Below are positions 33,336 to 44,852 of a DNA stretch of 64,000 nt, piece by piece (position 1 is the stretch's first letter; the number at the start of each line of letters is the position of its first letter). The position numbers were made by a program, and so were the translations under genes. The stretch lies in the NCBI GenBank assembly GCA_947396885.1, contig OX377202.1:21390001-21454000 (forward strand), written 5' to 3'. Below the pieces are notes generated by a model, which saw only the letters and a list, made by a program, of their open reading frames with translations, was not told the DNA's origin and did not search any database. Source of the stretch: Heligmosomoides polygyrus polygyrus. Its lineage: Eukaryota; Nematoda; Chromadorea; Rhabditida; Heligmosomidae.

Positions 33336-34756
33336 AATAACCGTTTATATCATTCCAGGTCAGACTTGACGCTTATCGACGTAAGCTGTACAGTTTTGAA
33401 GTCAAACTGAGCACTTTTCAAATAAAAGCGAAAAGGCAAGTACGTGGTAAAGGCAGATCCGCTTTTTTGAAATTTTGATATTCATTTACTAAAATGAAGT
33501 GTTTAAAATTTACGAAATTTTCATTTTCGCTGCTAAAATAGTGAATGAAATTCTATTTCAAAGTGGATTAAAGCAAAAAATTTTGAAAGCATGACTTTCT
33601 AAAACTGAACTTGTTGTACTGTCTTCAGTGCGTAACAGCGTGAAGAACATTTTTGCGATCATTCAAAAGAAAATCTAGATCTATTCGAGCCATCTATTCT
33701 CTAAACACGTGTTTCTCTAAACACAAACACTGAATGTTTGCTGCTTTCCTGCGCTTTAAAATAATTTGTGGTATATTACTTTTCTAATTATTGAAATGAA
33801 AATTGTATTATGTTTCAAACACTGTGTTTGCCATTTATGAAAAGTACATCAAACATTTTCAAGAAAGTGAAAGTGATTTCCTTTGAAACAACAATTTCGA
33901 CGTTATTATAATAGTAGGCGTTTGGTTTGGAACTGATCATTTTGCTTTGGAAGATGATTGCTTTGATTTCAGAAGTGTTCAAAGTGTCCAGATCGATGTT
34001 AAATAGAACATAGTCTACAGGAGAGTCGCTGTGGGGAGCAAGTAGTGTTAAAATGACTCCTTGCCACGTACTTAAGCAATAAATTCAACAATTCCAATAC
34101 ATAAAACCGCGAAATCTGTTGCTGAGGAACTGCGTGATAGAAGCACTTCCATCATCAATCAAAGAAACCAGACGAGTGCATGGCGCGATTTCTAGTAAAA
34201 GCTATAGCGCAAATAGCATTTTTTCGATTTAAAATAGCCTAAAAACATTTTTTCGCCGTAGAGGCTGCGATGTTGTGATACAGATTAAATTAGAATAAAT
34301 TAGATTATGGCGGCCGCATATGTACCTATGGTAAAATTTCTATGCCATGCTATTATATTTTCTGCTTTCTGACGAAATCTGGCCATTTTCGATGAAAACA
34401 GAAACGTTTGTCTAAAATGACTAGAAAATCAAAAAACAAAAATTCCTTTCACCCCTGAGCCACCCTCATAGGACTCACCAGCACTACTGGTATGTCGACA
34501 TAAGCCGGTCGCTGATATCGGAAGGGACCAGCTAAGCTTGAGGTCTTTGTAGAAATGATTGAATTCAGTTTATTTAAGCTTCAACTCGCTGGCAAGAGAT
34601 TGTAAGCTCTCATAATAATGTTTTGATGTTATAGAAACTCAGCTCCAGACGGTACCTGAATCCTCACCTCCAATTGACCAGCTGGGAGTGAAGAACGAAG
34701 TGATTTTTATCAAAAGTGACTTTCCGCCGTTTGTGTCCGTATGAACTGTGGGACAG
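33336..34756. other. No recognisable gene
   Basis: AT-rich sequence, with only short ORFs and no recognisable repeat ends. Nothing supported. Confidence 0.45.
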
Positions 34757-34868
34757 GGGCCAGAATCATCAACGACTTACATAACTTTAACGGAGAACTG
34801 TAAGCTTATCAAGGGATATGATGAGCAATAAGCTGCTTATCTGAGCTTTTAATGCGACTTACACCATA

Positions 34869-36947
34869 CAAGTGCTCCGACACGCCTAACGGCGTGTCTC
34901 GCACTTGCGCGCTTCGCGCGATCACTGTGACCTATGGAAAGTAGTTTTGTAAAACATAAAATTCACTATCATCTAGGACTTGGTGCGTACTTTATCGGCA
35001 TCAAGCCCTTCACCACTTCGGTACCTTCATCGTAAACATTCTTTCCTCACCTGCCAGTAATGTCATTGGTTTGCGCTGCGCAGTACTTCTGTCCCTCAGG
35101 TTGTTCCACCGCGATCGTTCTCATGCTCAACAGCTAGCGTTTCAAGTTGTCGTTGACATGTCTTCCGAAGCCAGGTTCTCCCTCTCGTTTCTTTTAACTG
35201 GATCTAATTGCTGGTCCGCCTTTACTGGTCTTCCCTCCCCCTTTAGTCCCCCACCTTTCTGGTCCCAACTACTGGCCCACTTCTTTGTTTCCACTATTGA
35301 CACCTACTGGTCTCTTCTTGCTGGTTTTTCCATCCCGGCCCCTCCTCCAGGTTCTTCCTTTCCTTCCTGGTCGCTCTCCTGGTCCACCATAGAGGTCCCC
35401 CTTACCGCCCTTCTCCACCTCCCCCTAAGTGGTCCTCCCATGCTTACGGCACGGTCGTTGACACGTATTCAAAATCAGGATGCTTGCTGCGCGACGCTAG
35501 GGAGCCCGTTTTCTGGATCAAGAAGCTCAGAAGCGCGCGCAGTCGCCGCTGTGTTGAACATGAAGAGGCTATGCATATGGGAGATTCCTTGTTCTCCGTA
35601 TGAATTCCCCAACGGCGCCCTTTTTGCTGGTTCCCCGCCCTGGTCCCGCCTCCAGGTCCCTTGTTCCCGGTCGATCTCTCCTCCTCCCCCCATCCCGGGA
35701 TCTTCCCTACTACTCTACCCCAATTAAGTAGGCCTGCCACGCTCACGACACGACGACGGCGAGCGAACGCCCATTGTGTGACATCGGTGTCACATCTTCT
35801 AAATCCGTGCTCTCTTACTGGTAATGGATCCCCTTACTGATCCTCTAAAGTGCTCCCCACCCCCCTGATTGCTAATTCCCTACTGGTCCCTCCTTAATGC
35901 CTAAACCCTTCTTGGTGCCACCTCCTGGCCTGCTGCATCCCCCTATCGACCCCACCCCCCATCTCGATGCTTCGTCCAAGTCGCTACCTCCTGGTCGCTG
36001 TCGATTCTCCATCCTCGAAGTCCCATCTTATACTCTTTTCACTTTAGTGGCCTTCTAATGCTAATGGCACGAAATCGGCGGCACGGCTTCTGAATCTGGA
36101 CGCTCAGGAACGCACGTAAGTGCCGTTGTGTCAGGCAGTAAAAGGATGCGCTTTCCATGCTGCTGCGATTCCCACGTTCAATGGAAAATTTCGACCGCGC
36201 TGTGGATGATACAGCGTACCACGCTTAGATTAGATCATTCGACCGCTCTCGCTGTGGATGATGCGGCGGACCTCACTTAGGTTAGATCATTCGACCGCTC
36301 TCGCTGTGGATGGTACAACGTACCACAATTTGATTAGATCATTCGACAGCTCTCGCTGTGGGTGATGCGGCCTACCTCACTTAGGTTAGATCATTCGACA
36401 GCTCTCGCTGTGGGTGATGCGGCCTACCTCACTTAAGTTAGATCATTCGACCGATCTCGCTGTGGGTGATGCGGCGTACCTCACTTAAGTTAGATCATTC
36501 GACCGCTCTCGCTGTGGGTGATGCGGCGTACCTCACTTCGGTTAGATCATTCGACCGCTCTCGCTGTGGGTGATGCGGCGTACCTCACTTAGGTTAGATC
36601 ATTCGACCGCTCTCGCTGTGGATGATACAACGTACTACAATTTGATTAGATCATTCGACAGCTCTCGCTGTGGGTGATGCGGCCTACCTCACTTAGGTTA
36701 GATCATTCGACAGCTCTCGCTGTGGGTGATGCGGCCTACCTCACTTAAGTTAGATCATTCGACCGATCTCGCTGTGGGTGATGCGGCGTACCTCACTTAA
36801 GTTAGATCATTCGACCGCTCTCGCTGTGGGTGATGCGGCGTACCTCACTTCGGTTAGATCATTCGACCGCTCTCGTTGTGGAAATGCGGCGTATCTCACT
36901 TAGATTAGATCACTCGACGGACAAACTCTTTTATATATAGGTGGTGA
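34869..36947 (-). mobile_element. Helitron-like element, copy 1, with 52-bp minisatellite
   Basis: On the minus strand it starts TCACCACCTATATATAAAAG (36,947 downward) and ends GGAGCACTTG at 34,869, between A and T of the host. TC start, CTTG end (a variant of CTRR), a terminal hairpin and A/T insertion without TSD fit a non-autonomous Helitron. The 3' terminus folds as CAAGTGC-GACACGCC paired with GGCGTGTC-GCACTTG (34,869-34,907), next to CGCGCTTCGCGCG. The interior has a pyrimidine-rich CTGGTCC-type region (35,180-35,710) and the 52-bp array. A second copy at 54,234-57,550 fixes both ends. No Rep/helicase gene. The superfamily is inferred. Confidence 0.65.
36190..36918. repeat. 52-bp tandem minisatellite, about 14 units
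   Basis: The unit begins GATCATTCGACCGCTCTCGC and continues TGTGGGTGATGCGGCGTACC, then TCACTTAGGTTA. Unit starts at 36,233, 36,285, 36,337 and 36,389 give an exact 52-bp period. Variants alternate (gcggcgtacc, gcggcctacc, acaacgtacc). A block of six units repeats as a whole: the start at 36,337 reappears at 36,649, 312 bp later, showing higher-order duplication. Confidence 0.95.
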
Positions 36948-37012
36948 TCGCTTGATAAGCTTACAATTCTCCGTGAAAGTTACGTAAGTCGTTGATTAAT
37001 CCGGCCCCAGGT

Positions 37013-38451
37013 CGGCAACATTAACGCACAATTTGCTCCAATCGCCCCTAATGCTCACTAACGAGGTCGAAAGTTCGTTCGTTTGATTTTTAGCTAAACC
37101 ACGTTAATTCCTTCATTTGCAATTGATCCTTTAGCAATAGTGTTTAAGCACACCTTCGGTGTATTGAATAAATGAATGAATAAATGAATAAATAAAAACC
37201 AGGCTTCACGGTGGATCCAGTTCGAGAGTTCGTCTCTCCCACGAGGACTCTGTTGTGTTCGCACATGTGTTTTCAAGGAAGCCATCTTATCTTTTCTAGA
37301 ACTCTCATTCTGTCTTCCAGGTCAACCAACCACCGGAAATCTTTACAACACTTAATATTAGATTCCAGGTGAAATGTCAACAGCAAAAAAGCTGAAAAGC
37401 CTGCAGGACATGACGTTATTCGTCTGCGGGGTGGGGAAGATAGATCGGATGCCCCCGAATAATTCGATAAATTTTTAATTTTATTTCCTTGAATTAAAGG
37501 ATTCCGGGAAAAGAGTGAATATTTTAGATTCCGGTACTAACCGGGCTGGTGCCCGCTTCATTATAAGACCATGGTCGTGGAACACTCAGATAGACACGGT
37601 TTCTGTGCTCTCCTCCGCGTCAGCGGATCAAGAGGTCTCGCACTACTAACATTCCACCATATAACGAATCATGCAAAAAGCAATTGTACCAAACTACTGA
37701 CTCACTCAAAGATAGGATCCCCTTTCATGTCTAGAACTTATTAATTAGGCAGCCTTTCGATTCCTCTTAGCCAGAAATCTGGAAGCTTTGAGAAAAAACT
37801 GAGAGACCTCCGTCTCCGATTTCTGTCGGAGTTCGAACCCTCTATTTCGGAAATGCTGTTCGAGCGCTCTAAGTAGTCATAAGAAGTGTGTAGATGGAGT
37901 ACCCTGTGCATAGTGAGATCGTCAGCTTAGACTGTGAATTTTCTCAATGTGGAGGTCTGTGCTGTCTCTAACAAGGGACGTCTATGAACTTACTCTAACG
38001 AATCTCAACAAGGCCTATAAGATACTCTAGGGTAGCACAGGGGTGAGGATCGTTTCGCCATTGGATGGTCGAAAAATGGCCAAAAATGTATCGCACAGTA
38101 AACCCATGCTGAGTTGCAGCGGGTTCGAGAGGAATGGAGGCCACAAAGTTAGTCCGTCGGCAAAAAAAAACTGGTTCCACTTGAATTAAAATTGAAACTC
38201 TTATACGGTACTCTAAAATCTTACTCGGCTTATATGAGCGCGGTAATATGACATGCACTAGTGGCATGGGAGAGTTTACGTACCCTCACTCGGCGGGAGT
38301 GGATCTCTAAAACCAGATCGGAATAAATTTTGAGCACGAAACTTAGATTGAATTTTTCCCTCGCGCGAGCGCTTAACACTGATACGCGCATATCTCTACT
38401 TGATCATTCTGAGCGCACTCTGCTTAGCTGGGAAATGCGCAGCTGGGCTCT
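37013..38451. other. No recognisable gene
   Basis: Contains an AATGA/AAATA-rich tail-like run (37,159-37,196) following GCACACCTTCGGTGTATTG, possibly the 3' end of an old retroposon. GTTCGAACCC at about 37,832 resembles a B box but has no tRNA around it. Otherwise nothing recognised. Confidence 0.4.
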
Positions 38452-41400
38452 TCCAGCCAGGGTCAAGCATGAGGTTCGGGAATCGAAGGGAGGGTCGTGC
38501 TGTGGCCTCGTCTGGAGGGGGGGGGGTCGTGCTCTTCAGGTTTTTTGGTAATTTTTTTAATTCTTAATAAGTTGTTTTTTCCAGGAATGCTTACGAAGGT
38601 GTGGAGTCTCTCCTTCGTCCCGCAAAGTTGTAAAAATTGATATAACAAGTTTCAAATAATGATTGTATTACTCGTTAGAAATAAAGATTTTCCGCCGGCA
38701 GATTTGGAGTCAATGAGAACTTTCCATTTTTCAGTTGTTTTTTTTTTCAGGAAGTCATGGGCGCGACAGTTTTCTGCCTGAACGAGCGACATCTACGTCT
38801 TAAATTGCAGTCTATAAAATTTGAAGTGTCAATTGCTAAGGAAAATTAGGTGCTTTCCTACAAGATTTTTGGAAGAACTCTTTGAAGCGATGACCGAATG
38901 GCAACCGAGGATGGACTTGTCACAGAACTATTTTTCTCTCTTCTGCTGGAAACAACATCAGAAAGTGAAGTTGTACCCAATAAAGTTTTAATCTACCGGT
39001 TGACACAAGGGAATAGAAGGTGTTTTTGTGAGACAATCTTCTGTATAAACAGACGCTCCAATTTGTACCATTTGCCGAAAAAATTCGACATCGTTAATCA
39101 CATGGAAGCTGCTATTTTTACAAGCTGCTTTTTGAAGCGTAGAACCCCCACACCTCTTACAGTTTTAAAAGCTCTGTGAATTTTTCAGAGATGTTGCACA
39201 AACTCCGAAATATGGTAGGTTACGTGGAGCCATTGCGTTCTCCGATATCACCGATCGCCACTGAAGGACGGACTTCTTGCGGGAAAAAAATTCTACCTTC
39301 TGGATGAAGAGCATCAGAGAGTGAAAACTGGGCCATCTTAGAACTCAAGATGTGATTAATATACAATCATAAACTAAGCTTCTTCGCAGCGATCTCCGAT
39401 ATGATTAGGGCTGATCGTATTTAAATTTTTCGCTTTTCAAGAAAAATTAATTAATTTTTACCTGAAGCAGATCACCCACACAGTTGAAATCTTGCCACAA
39501 AAAGTTTCAAGTCTTGTTTAATGCACAGTGTAAAAATTATGGTTTTCTGAAACGAATAGTCTGGATCGACCACTGGTCGATATGGCACCGACGTCATGGG
39601 AGCGACAAAATTCGACGTTCACAAAAATGACTATAATTCGGTAAGTTTTCCACAATTTTAAAAAGCCAATGGCTTTTTAAAAATTGGAAAAAAAGGTGTT
39701 TTATACGGTGTGAAAATCGGTTTTCAAAAACTAGATCTTCATAGGGGCGGAGGACTTCGATTTTTGTGCGAAAAAAATTGAAGTGATATTGAATAAGTAA
39801 TCGTAACTCGGTAAGTTTTTCGAGTTTTACAAAAGCCAATAGCTATTCGGAAACTAAAGGAAAAGCGCTTTCAAACCATATAAAAATTGGTTTTCAACAG
39901 GGAGGTCTTCATAGGGGGCGAGGGGGGTTCGATTTTTGGCACGTATTTCTGCAACAATGGACCAGAAATCGAACCCCTACCGCCCCCTATGAAGACCTCC
40001 CTGTTGAAAACCAATTTTTATATGGTTCGAAAGCGCTTTTTCTCTAGTTTTTAAATTGATATTGGCTTTTGTAAAACTCGAAAAACTTACCGAGTTACGA
40101 TTACTTATTCAATATCACTTCAATTTTTTTCGCACAAAAATCGAAGTCCTCCGCCCCTATGAAGATCTATTTTTTGAAAACCGATTTTTACACCGTATGA
40201 AAAACACCTTTATTTCTAGTTTTTAAAAAGCCATTGGCTTTTTAAAATTGTGGAAAACTTACCGAGTTATAGTCATTTTTGCGAATGTCGAATTTCGTCG
40301 CTCCTATGACGACGGTGCCATATCGATCAGAGGTCGATACAATCTATTCGTTTCAGGAAACCATGATTTTTACACTGTGCATTGAACAAGACTTGAAACG
40401 TTTTGTGGCAAGATTTCAACTGTGTGGGTGATCTGCATCAGGTAAAAATTAATTAATTTTTCTTGAAAAGCGAAAAATTTAAATACGATCAGCCCTAATC
40501 ATATCGGAGATCGCTGCGAAGAAGCTCAGATTTTTACTGTGTAATGCTCATGACTGAAAAATCCATGAAGCACAATTTCACTCTCGCGTGTTCTTTCCTT
40601 GAGAAGATTGAAAAATTTTCCGCGAGAAGGCCACCCTCAGTCTCCATCGATGATATCGGCGAACGCAATGGCTCCACGTAACCTACCATATTTCGGAGTT
40701 TGTTCAACGTCTCTGAAAATACTACAGAGTTTTTAAAACAATAAGAAGTGTGGATTCTACGCTTTAAAAAGCAGGATCCATGCTTTCATGTGATTAACGG
40801 TGTCGAAAATTTTCGGAAAATGACAGAAATCGGAGCGTGTGTTCACAAAGGATCGTTTCAGAAAACAGGTTTTATTGTCATGTGTCAAACGAGGGCTTAA
40901 AATTTTATTGGGTACAAGTTCACTTTCTGATGCTGTTTCCAGCAGAAGAGAGAAAATTAGTTCCGTGACAAGTCCATCCTCCGGTTGCCATTCCGTCATC
41001 GCTTCCGAGAGTGTCTAAAAAATGTTGTGGATAAAGCACTTAAGTCAGCTTTAGCAAATAACGCTCTGCATTGTATAGAACAATTACAATTGTGCAGATG
41101 TTGCTCCTTCACGTACAAAAATGTTCCGTGTTCACGAGATGCTCAGAAAGCCTGAAAAGTTGAACTCGTTGTGATTAATTCGACAACTGCTCTCAAAAGG
41201 GCTTTATTTTCAACTGTAAACAAACAAAATACTATTATCAGAAGATTACATAAACAAAACCTTTATCAGCGTTTTTTCTAACAAAAATCACTAAATCAAA
41301 CAGTTGTCCTCTTTCTTGAGCTAATCTGATACAGTCGACGCTGCACCTGGAAAGAAGGACCTATTAAAGGGTACAAAAATTGCATAGAAAATTTTAAAAA

Positions 41401-41533
41401 ATCGACGCGGATAGGAAATAAAACGGTGGTCTACACAAGGGGGAGGGTCGTACCAGATCCGCTCTGGGAAGGGGGGGGGGTCGTAAATTTTCGTCAAAAA
41501 TCGAACCCCACGCTTGACCCTGCTTCCAGCGCA
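38452..41533. mobile_element. Large palindromic element C (about 3.1 kb)
   Basis: Two inverted arms of about 1.5 kb meet at a loop of about 30 bp (39,938-39,966). Pairs include GAGGTCTTCATAGGGGG (about 39,901) with its inverse near 39,987, AAAAGCCAATGGCTTTTTA in both arms, and GATGGACTTGTCACAGAACT (38,919) with its inverse near 40,965. The protein-like frames 38,898-39,179 (+) and 40,757-40,999 (-) are the same sequence in opposite arms, with frameshifting differences. Outer ends carry GGGTCAAGC and G tracts (38,516-38,526 and 41,471-41,480). No recognisable transposase. Confidence 0.88.
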
Positions 41534-41540
41534 GAACTAG

Positions 41541-41965
41541 GCTAAGGAAGGGACTCCTGGATGGGGTCATCTAAGCTGCTCGTGTGGAAACGTCTGTCGT
41601 CGTCCATGATTGTTCGCAGCTGGGCTCTTCAGAACGTGTACAGCTGGAAAAATAAGCACAGAACACCAGAAAGCACTCAGAAACCCTCAAATCTCAACCA
41701 GTCAGTTGAAATGCAAAAAAAACAGCTCCTTACAGCGGCGCCACAGCGGGCGAACCCACGTGGACGCTGACAGAGCATATATGTGTGGCGCGTCGAACAA
41801 GTGCGCTCAGGTCCCAAGTTGGGACTCTCCATCATGTTCCTATGTCATGCATCTACTCCGATCTGGTTCTAGTGGTCTTAGCAATTCCCACTCGGCAGCC
41901 GGCAGCAAAAACAAACTTCACCCCTGTGTTCCTTGTTAAATGCCTCGCGAGTCCACAGGTCTTTT
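41541..41965 (+). repeat. Dispersed repeat D, copy 1
   Basis: 41,548-41,720 (AAGGAAGGGACTCC, GCTCGTGTGGAAAC, CCCTCAAATC) matches the minus strand of 61,640-61,850. 41,895-41,960 (CCGGCAGCAAAAAC, CTTGTTAAATGCCT) matches the minus strand of 58,297-58,365. Overlapping short ORFs are not supported as genes. Family unknown. Confidence 0.6.
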
Positions 41966-42793
41966 GAAAATCGCTGGGATAGCTTTACAGACGCCCCTTG
42001 CGAGTGATTGAGGGAGTGACATCCAACACACTCTGCATTCAGACAAACAACCTACAAAAATCTCCTTTAAGGAACTCTTCTAATGCTACCCGTTCGGTAG
42101 GATAGACATTGAAACGTAGCCAAAAGAATTTATTGGCTAAACACATACAAAACACAAAAGAACATTGGCGCATTGATTCCAATGCTGCTGCAGCTATGCA
42201 CTGCTCAAGAGAAGAAGCACTCTTTCGAGTCAGTACAGCGGATGGAGAACATATAACGGCGGCCGTAATGGATCGAATGCTTGACCTAAATTTTGCAATT
42301 GAGGAGAGGTAATATTTTTGATCACGAAATGATAAGACAAAGAGGAGGAAGTCTTGTTTGAACGTCCAGATTAAAGGAGCGATAGTTCTGCAGCTCTTTG
42401 TTCGTTGACGGGAAATCGTACCGTTAGAGAAAACAGGAGACTTTTCAATTAACCCGTACCTTTATTGTACACGTTGTGCTACTTGTTCGTGGAATTGCTG
42501 AAATACCTCTAATGCACACTCTTATTCACACATCACTTTCTCCGTAGCTCAATGGAAAGGAGGCAGCCTTGGCATGCAGCCTGATTCGTTTCTTCGCTAA
42601 AAGGTCAGCGAAACATTTTGTAGTACATTTCGCATTCGAAAATTCGCCACTGCAGTCTGAGGAATTAGAATATGCAGCGCATCCACAAAGTAGAATGACT
42701 GTTCAACGCAAACTGATCGAAAGGCAAAAGCAACGCTGGCCCTCGTCGCAGGCAACGATGTGGAGATTGACCGCTGAATAAATGGCTTAGATT
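41966..42793. other. Mostly unassigned; possible short exon at 42,109-42,312
   Basis: An ORF ending in REEALFRVSTADGEHITAAV and VMDRMLDLNFAIEER is followed at once by GAG-GTAATATTT, a plausible donor, but no good acceptor or partner exon was found. CGTAGCTCAATGG at about 42,544 looks like a tRNA A box, without the rest of a tRNA. Confidence 0.25.
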
Positions 42794-43585
42794 GTTTATT
42801 GACAGGTGGCGATGTCTGTTCCTCCACGTGGTGCCACTGAAAACGGTTCGCTCTGCGAGCTAAGCCGATCACGGACACACGATTGCAGGCGACAGGCCCT
42901 TATGACGGCCGGCCTACGAAGACCATGTCACATCACACGGTTGATGACGATTAAGAGATTGCGAGATAGCGCTACCGGCGTCCGCGGGAGCCGACGCGCA
43001 CTCGCAAAACCCGGCGAGTGTGGAAGGTATGCGAGGGTCACTGATGTGAGGACGGCATCGGGGCAACTGAGCCTCCGAAAGTCCCGTAACGTAAACAGGA
43101 CCCGCGTGGCTACGCTGAATGTGGGTACGTTGACGGGCCGCTCGTGCGAGTTGGTTGAAGCACTGGAGCGAAGAAGAGTTGATCTCTGTGCGATGCAGGA
43201 GACGAGGTGGTCCTGCCGCAAGTCAAGGAACATAGGGCGAGGCTTTAAGGCCGTCCTATGTGGAAGCTCCAGGACCACCAGTGGTGTCGGAATAATCGTC
43301 TCCGAACGATTTTGTGACTCGATTGTAAGCGTCGAGGAGCCTGCTTGATCAGAAGTACCGTCATAGACATCATAGTCGCTGGTGACCTTAACGGGCACGC
43401 CAGCGCGACGAAAGACCGGTACAGCTGTCATGGTGGATTCGGCCATGGGTCGCGTAACGCAGATGGTGATCGTATCCTTAAATATGCAAATCGCATAACC
43501 TCACCATAGTAAACACCGTATTTCGTAAACGCGATTCCCACATCATCTTGTTTATAGCGGAAGCACCAGGACTCACCACGAAACT

Positions 43586-44852
43586 CTCTCAGGCGTATGT
43601 CTGAACTGCGAGAACGAATACCGCTGTGAGATTCTTTACCCTTCAGTTAGTAGGAAGGGATGTTCCATTTTTGCGAAGTCTTTGAACCCAAGGAGCTAGG
43701 GACCCTTGAATACCCAGGAATGTATTACACTGTCAGCATCTAACACGTACGTGTGTGTTGCACGTGGAGATAAGAAGAATGGTGAAATACGTCCGGCTCC
43801 GTCGTCGAAGTAAGCAGCTCGGCGGCTCAGTGGTAGTGCCGGCGCATCGTTGGCACATGGTCTGGTGTCCGATTCCTTGACCTCGAAGTAATTTTGCATT
43901 TTGAGCGTTCATTTCTTTTTTGGTGTCATTCACCTTCCCAACTTTCCCTATGAAAATATTTTTTCTACTATAGGCTAAGAGGTATGTGTTCAGTGAGAGA
44001 TTTTCAGCAACTGCTTCCTCTATATGCGACACTTTGTATTTTTTGCTGGTTTTTGATAGGACCCTTGGCTTTATGGGGAAATGGACCTTCCCAAATAGAC
44101 ATGAAAAAGTCAATTAGAAGACCATATGATGGCACCGGTCCATAAGTCGAGAATGGGTGTCCAGACAATCTTATGTCATCTAGAATGCGTCCCACATGAT
44201 CAAAGAAGGGCAGCCGATCGTTGCACAAGTCCAGTTGTACCGTACTGCCCGTCGAAGGTGTGCTAATGAACTAGACACACCAATGATGACGGGCTGGTAG
44301 CTACTGCAGTCCCGGCAGGTTAACGAGTATAGGCCACCGTCATATTCTAACGTATCGCTAGACGGCGGCACGTTGGTCTTGAAACTCTTCTGGTGAGCCG
44401 ACCAATTAAAAATGTTACATATAGAGAGGTTTTTATTGAAGACAGGGGTGCAGAGATATCTTTCAGAAAGTTCATCACGATGGTTCGTCGTGACATGGGT
44501 GTACGCTCCCTTGAGTATGTGGTTGTCAAAGGTAAATCTGAAGCGGCATTATTGAACTTTTGCGACCCTTATAGCCCCTTTGTCAAGTACGAGATGGGGT
44601 TGAAAAAATTTTCACCCAAACTTTGCCTAGGGGGTTATCCGGGGTGCTGATCTCGAATATGATATCCATTTTTGAAAATTCACCGATTACGGCTGTTTCG
44701 TACGTGTGCAAGCAATCCCATAGTAAAGTTTGAGGGTCCCTAACTCCTTGGGTTGAAGGGCTTTGCAAAAATGGAACATCCCTTCCTACTATTTGAGGGT
44801 GGAGATTCTCACCGTGGTATTCGTTTTCGCACATCAGACAAACGCCTGAGAG
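43586..44852. mobile_element. Long-TIR element E, copy 1, inserted in the RTE
   Basis: Begins CTCTCAGGCGTATGTCTGAA and ends with the inverse, AGACAAACGCCTGAGAG. Arms of about 150 bp include GTAGGAAGGGATGTTCCA (43,653) mirrored at 44,775. The RTE on both sides is continuous if one copy of ACT is removed (43,583-43,585 and 44,853-44,855), a 3-bp TSD. The interior holds an unexplained plus-strand frame (44,393-44,650: EVFIEDRGAEISFRKFITMV) with no recognised family. A 3-bp TSD would fit a PIF/Harbinger- or CACTA-like origin, but neither terminus is decisive. Confidence 0.8.

Larger units (their letters stand above)
34757..37010. mobile_element. Inverted-repeat element (MITE-like) split by the Helitron-like element
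   Basis: The left arm (34,757-34,814) reads CAACGACTTACATAACTTTA then CGGAGAACTGTAAGCTTATC. The right arm (36,951-37,010) is its inverse: GATAAGCTTACAATTCTCCG and AAAGTTACGTAAGTCGTTG. Removing the 2,079-bp insertion at 34,869-36,947 leaves an element of about 175 bp with arms of about 60 bp. Confidence 0.75.

Noticed and set aside
35071..35727. 218-codon plus-strand ORF, the second longest simple ORF on that strand
   Set aside because: It lies in the pyrimidine-rich CTGGTCC region of the Helitron-like repeat. The homologous region at 56,410-56,870 does not keep the frame, and composition is low-complexity.
36190..36918. CRISPR-like regular array
   Set aside because: The 52-bp units are directly contiguous with no unique spacers, inside a eukaryotic transposon.
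38898..40999. Pair of conserved proteins on opposite strands (38,898-39,179 and 40,757-40,999)
   Set aside because: They are the two ar​ms of palindrome C, and indels shift the frame between them.
42540..42600. tRNA-like CGTAGCTCAATGG
   Set aside because: The anticodon arm does not pair and there is no B box or acceptor stem.
43820..43890. tRNA-like GGCTCAGTGGTAG
   Set aside because: Has an A-box look but no acceptor pairing or proper T-arm, and it is part of element E, with a diverged counterpart in copy 2.
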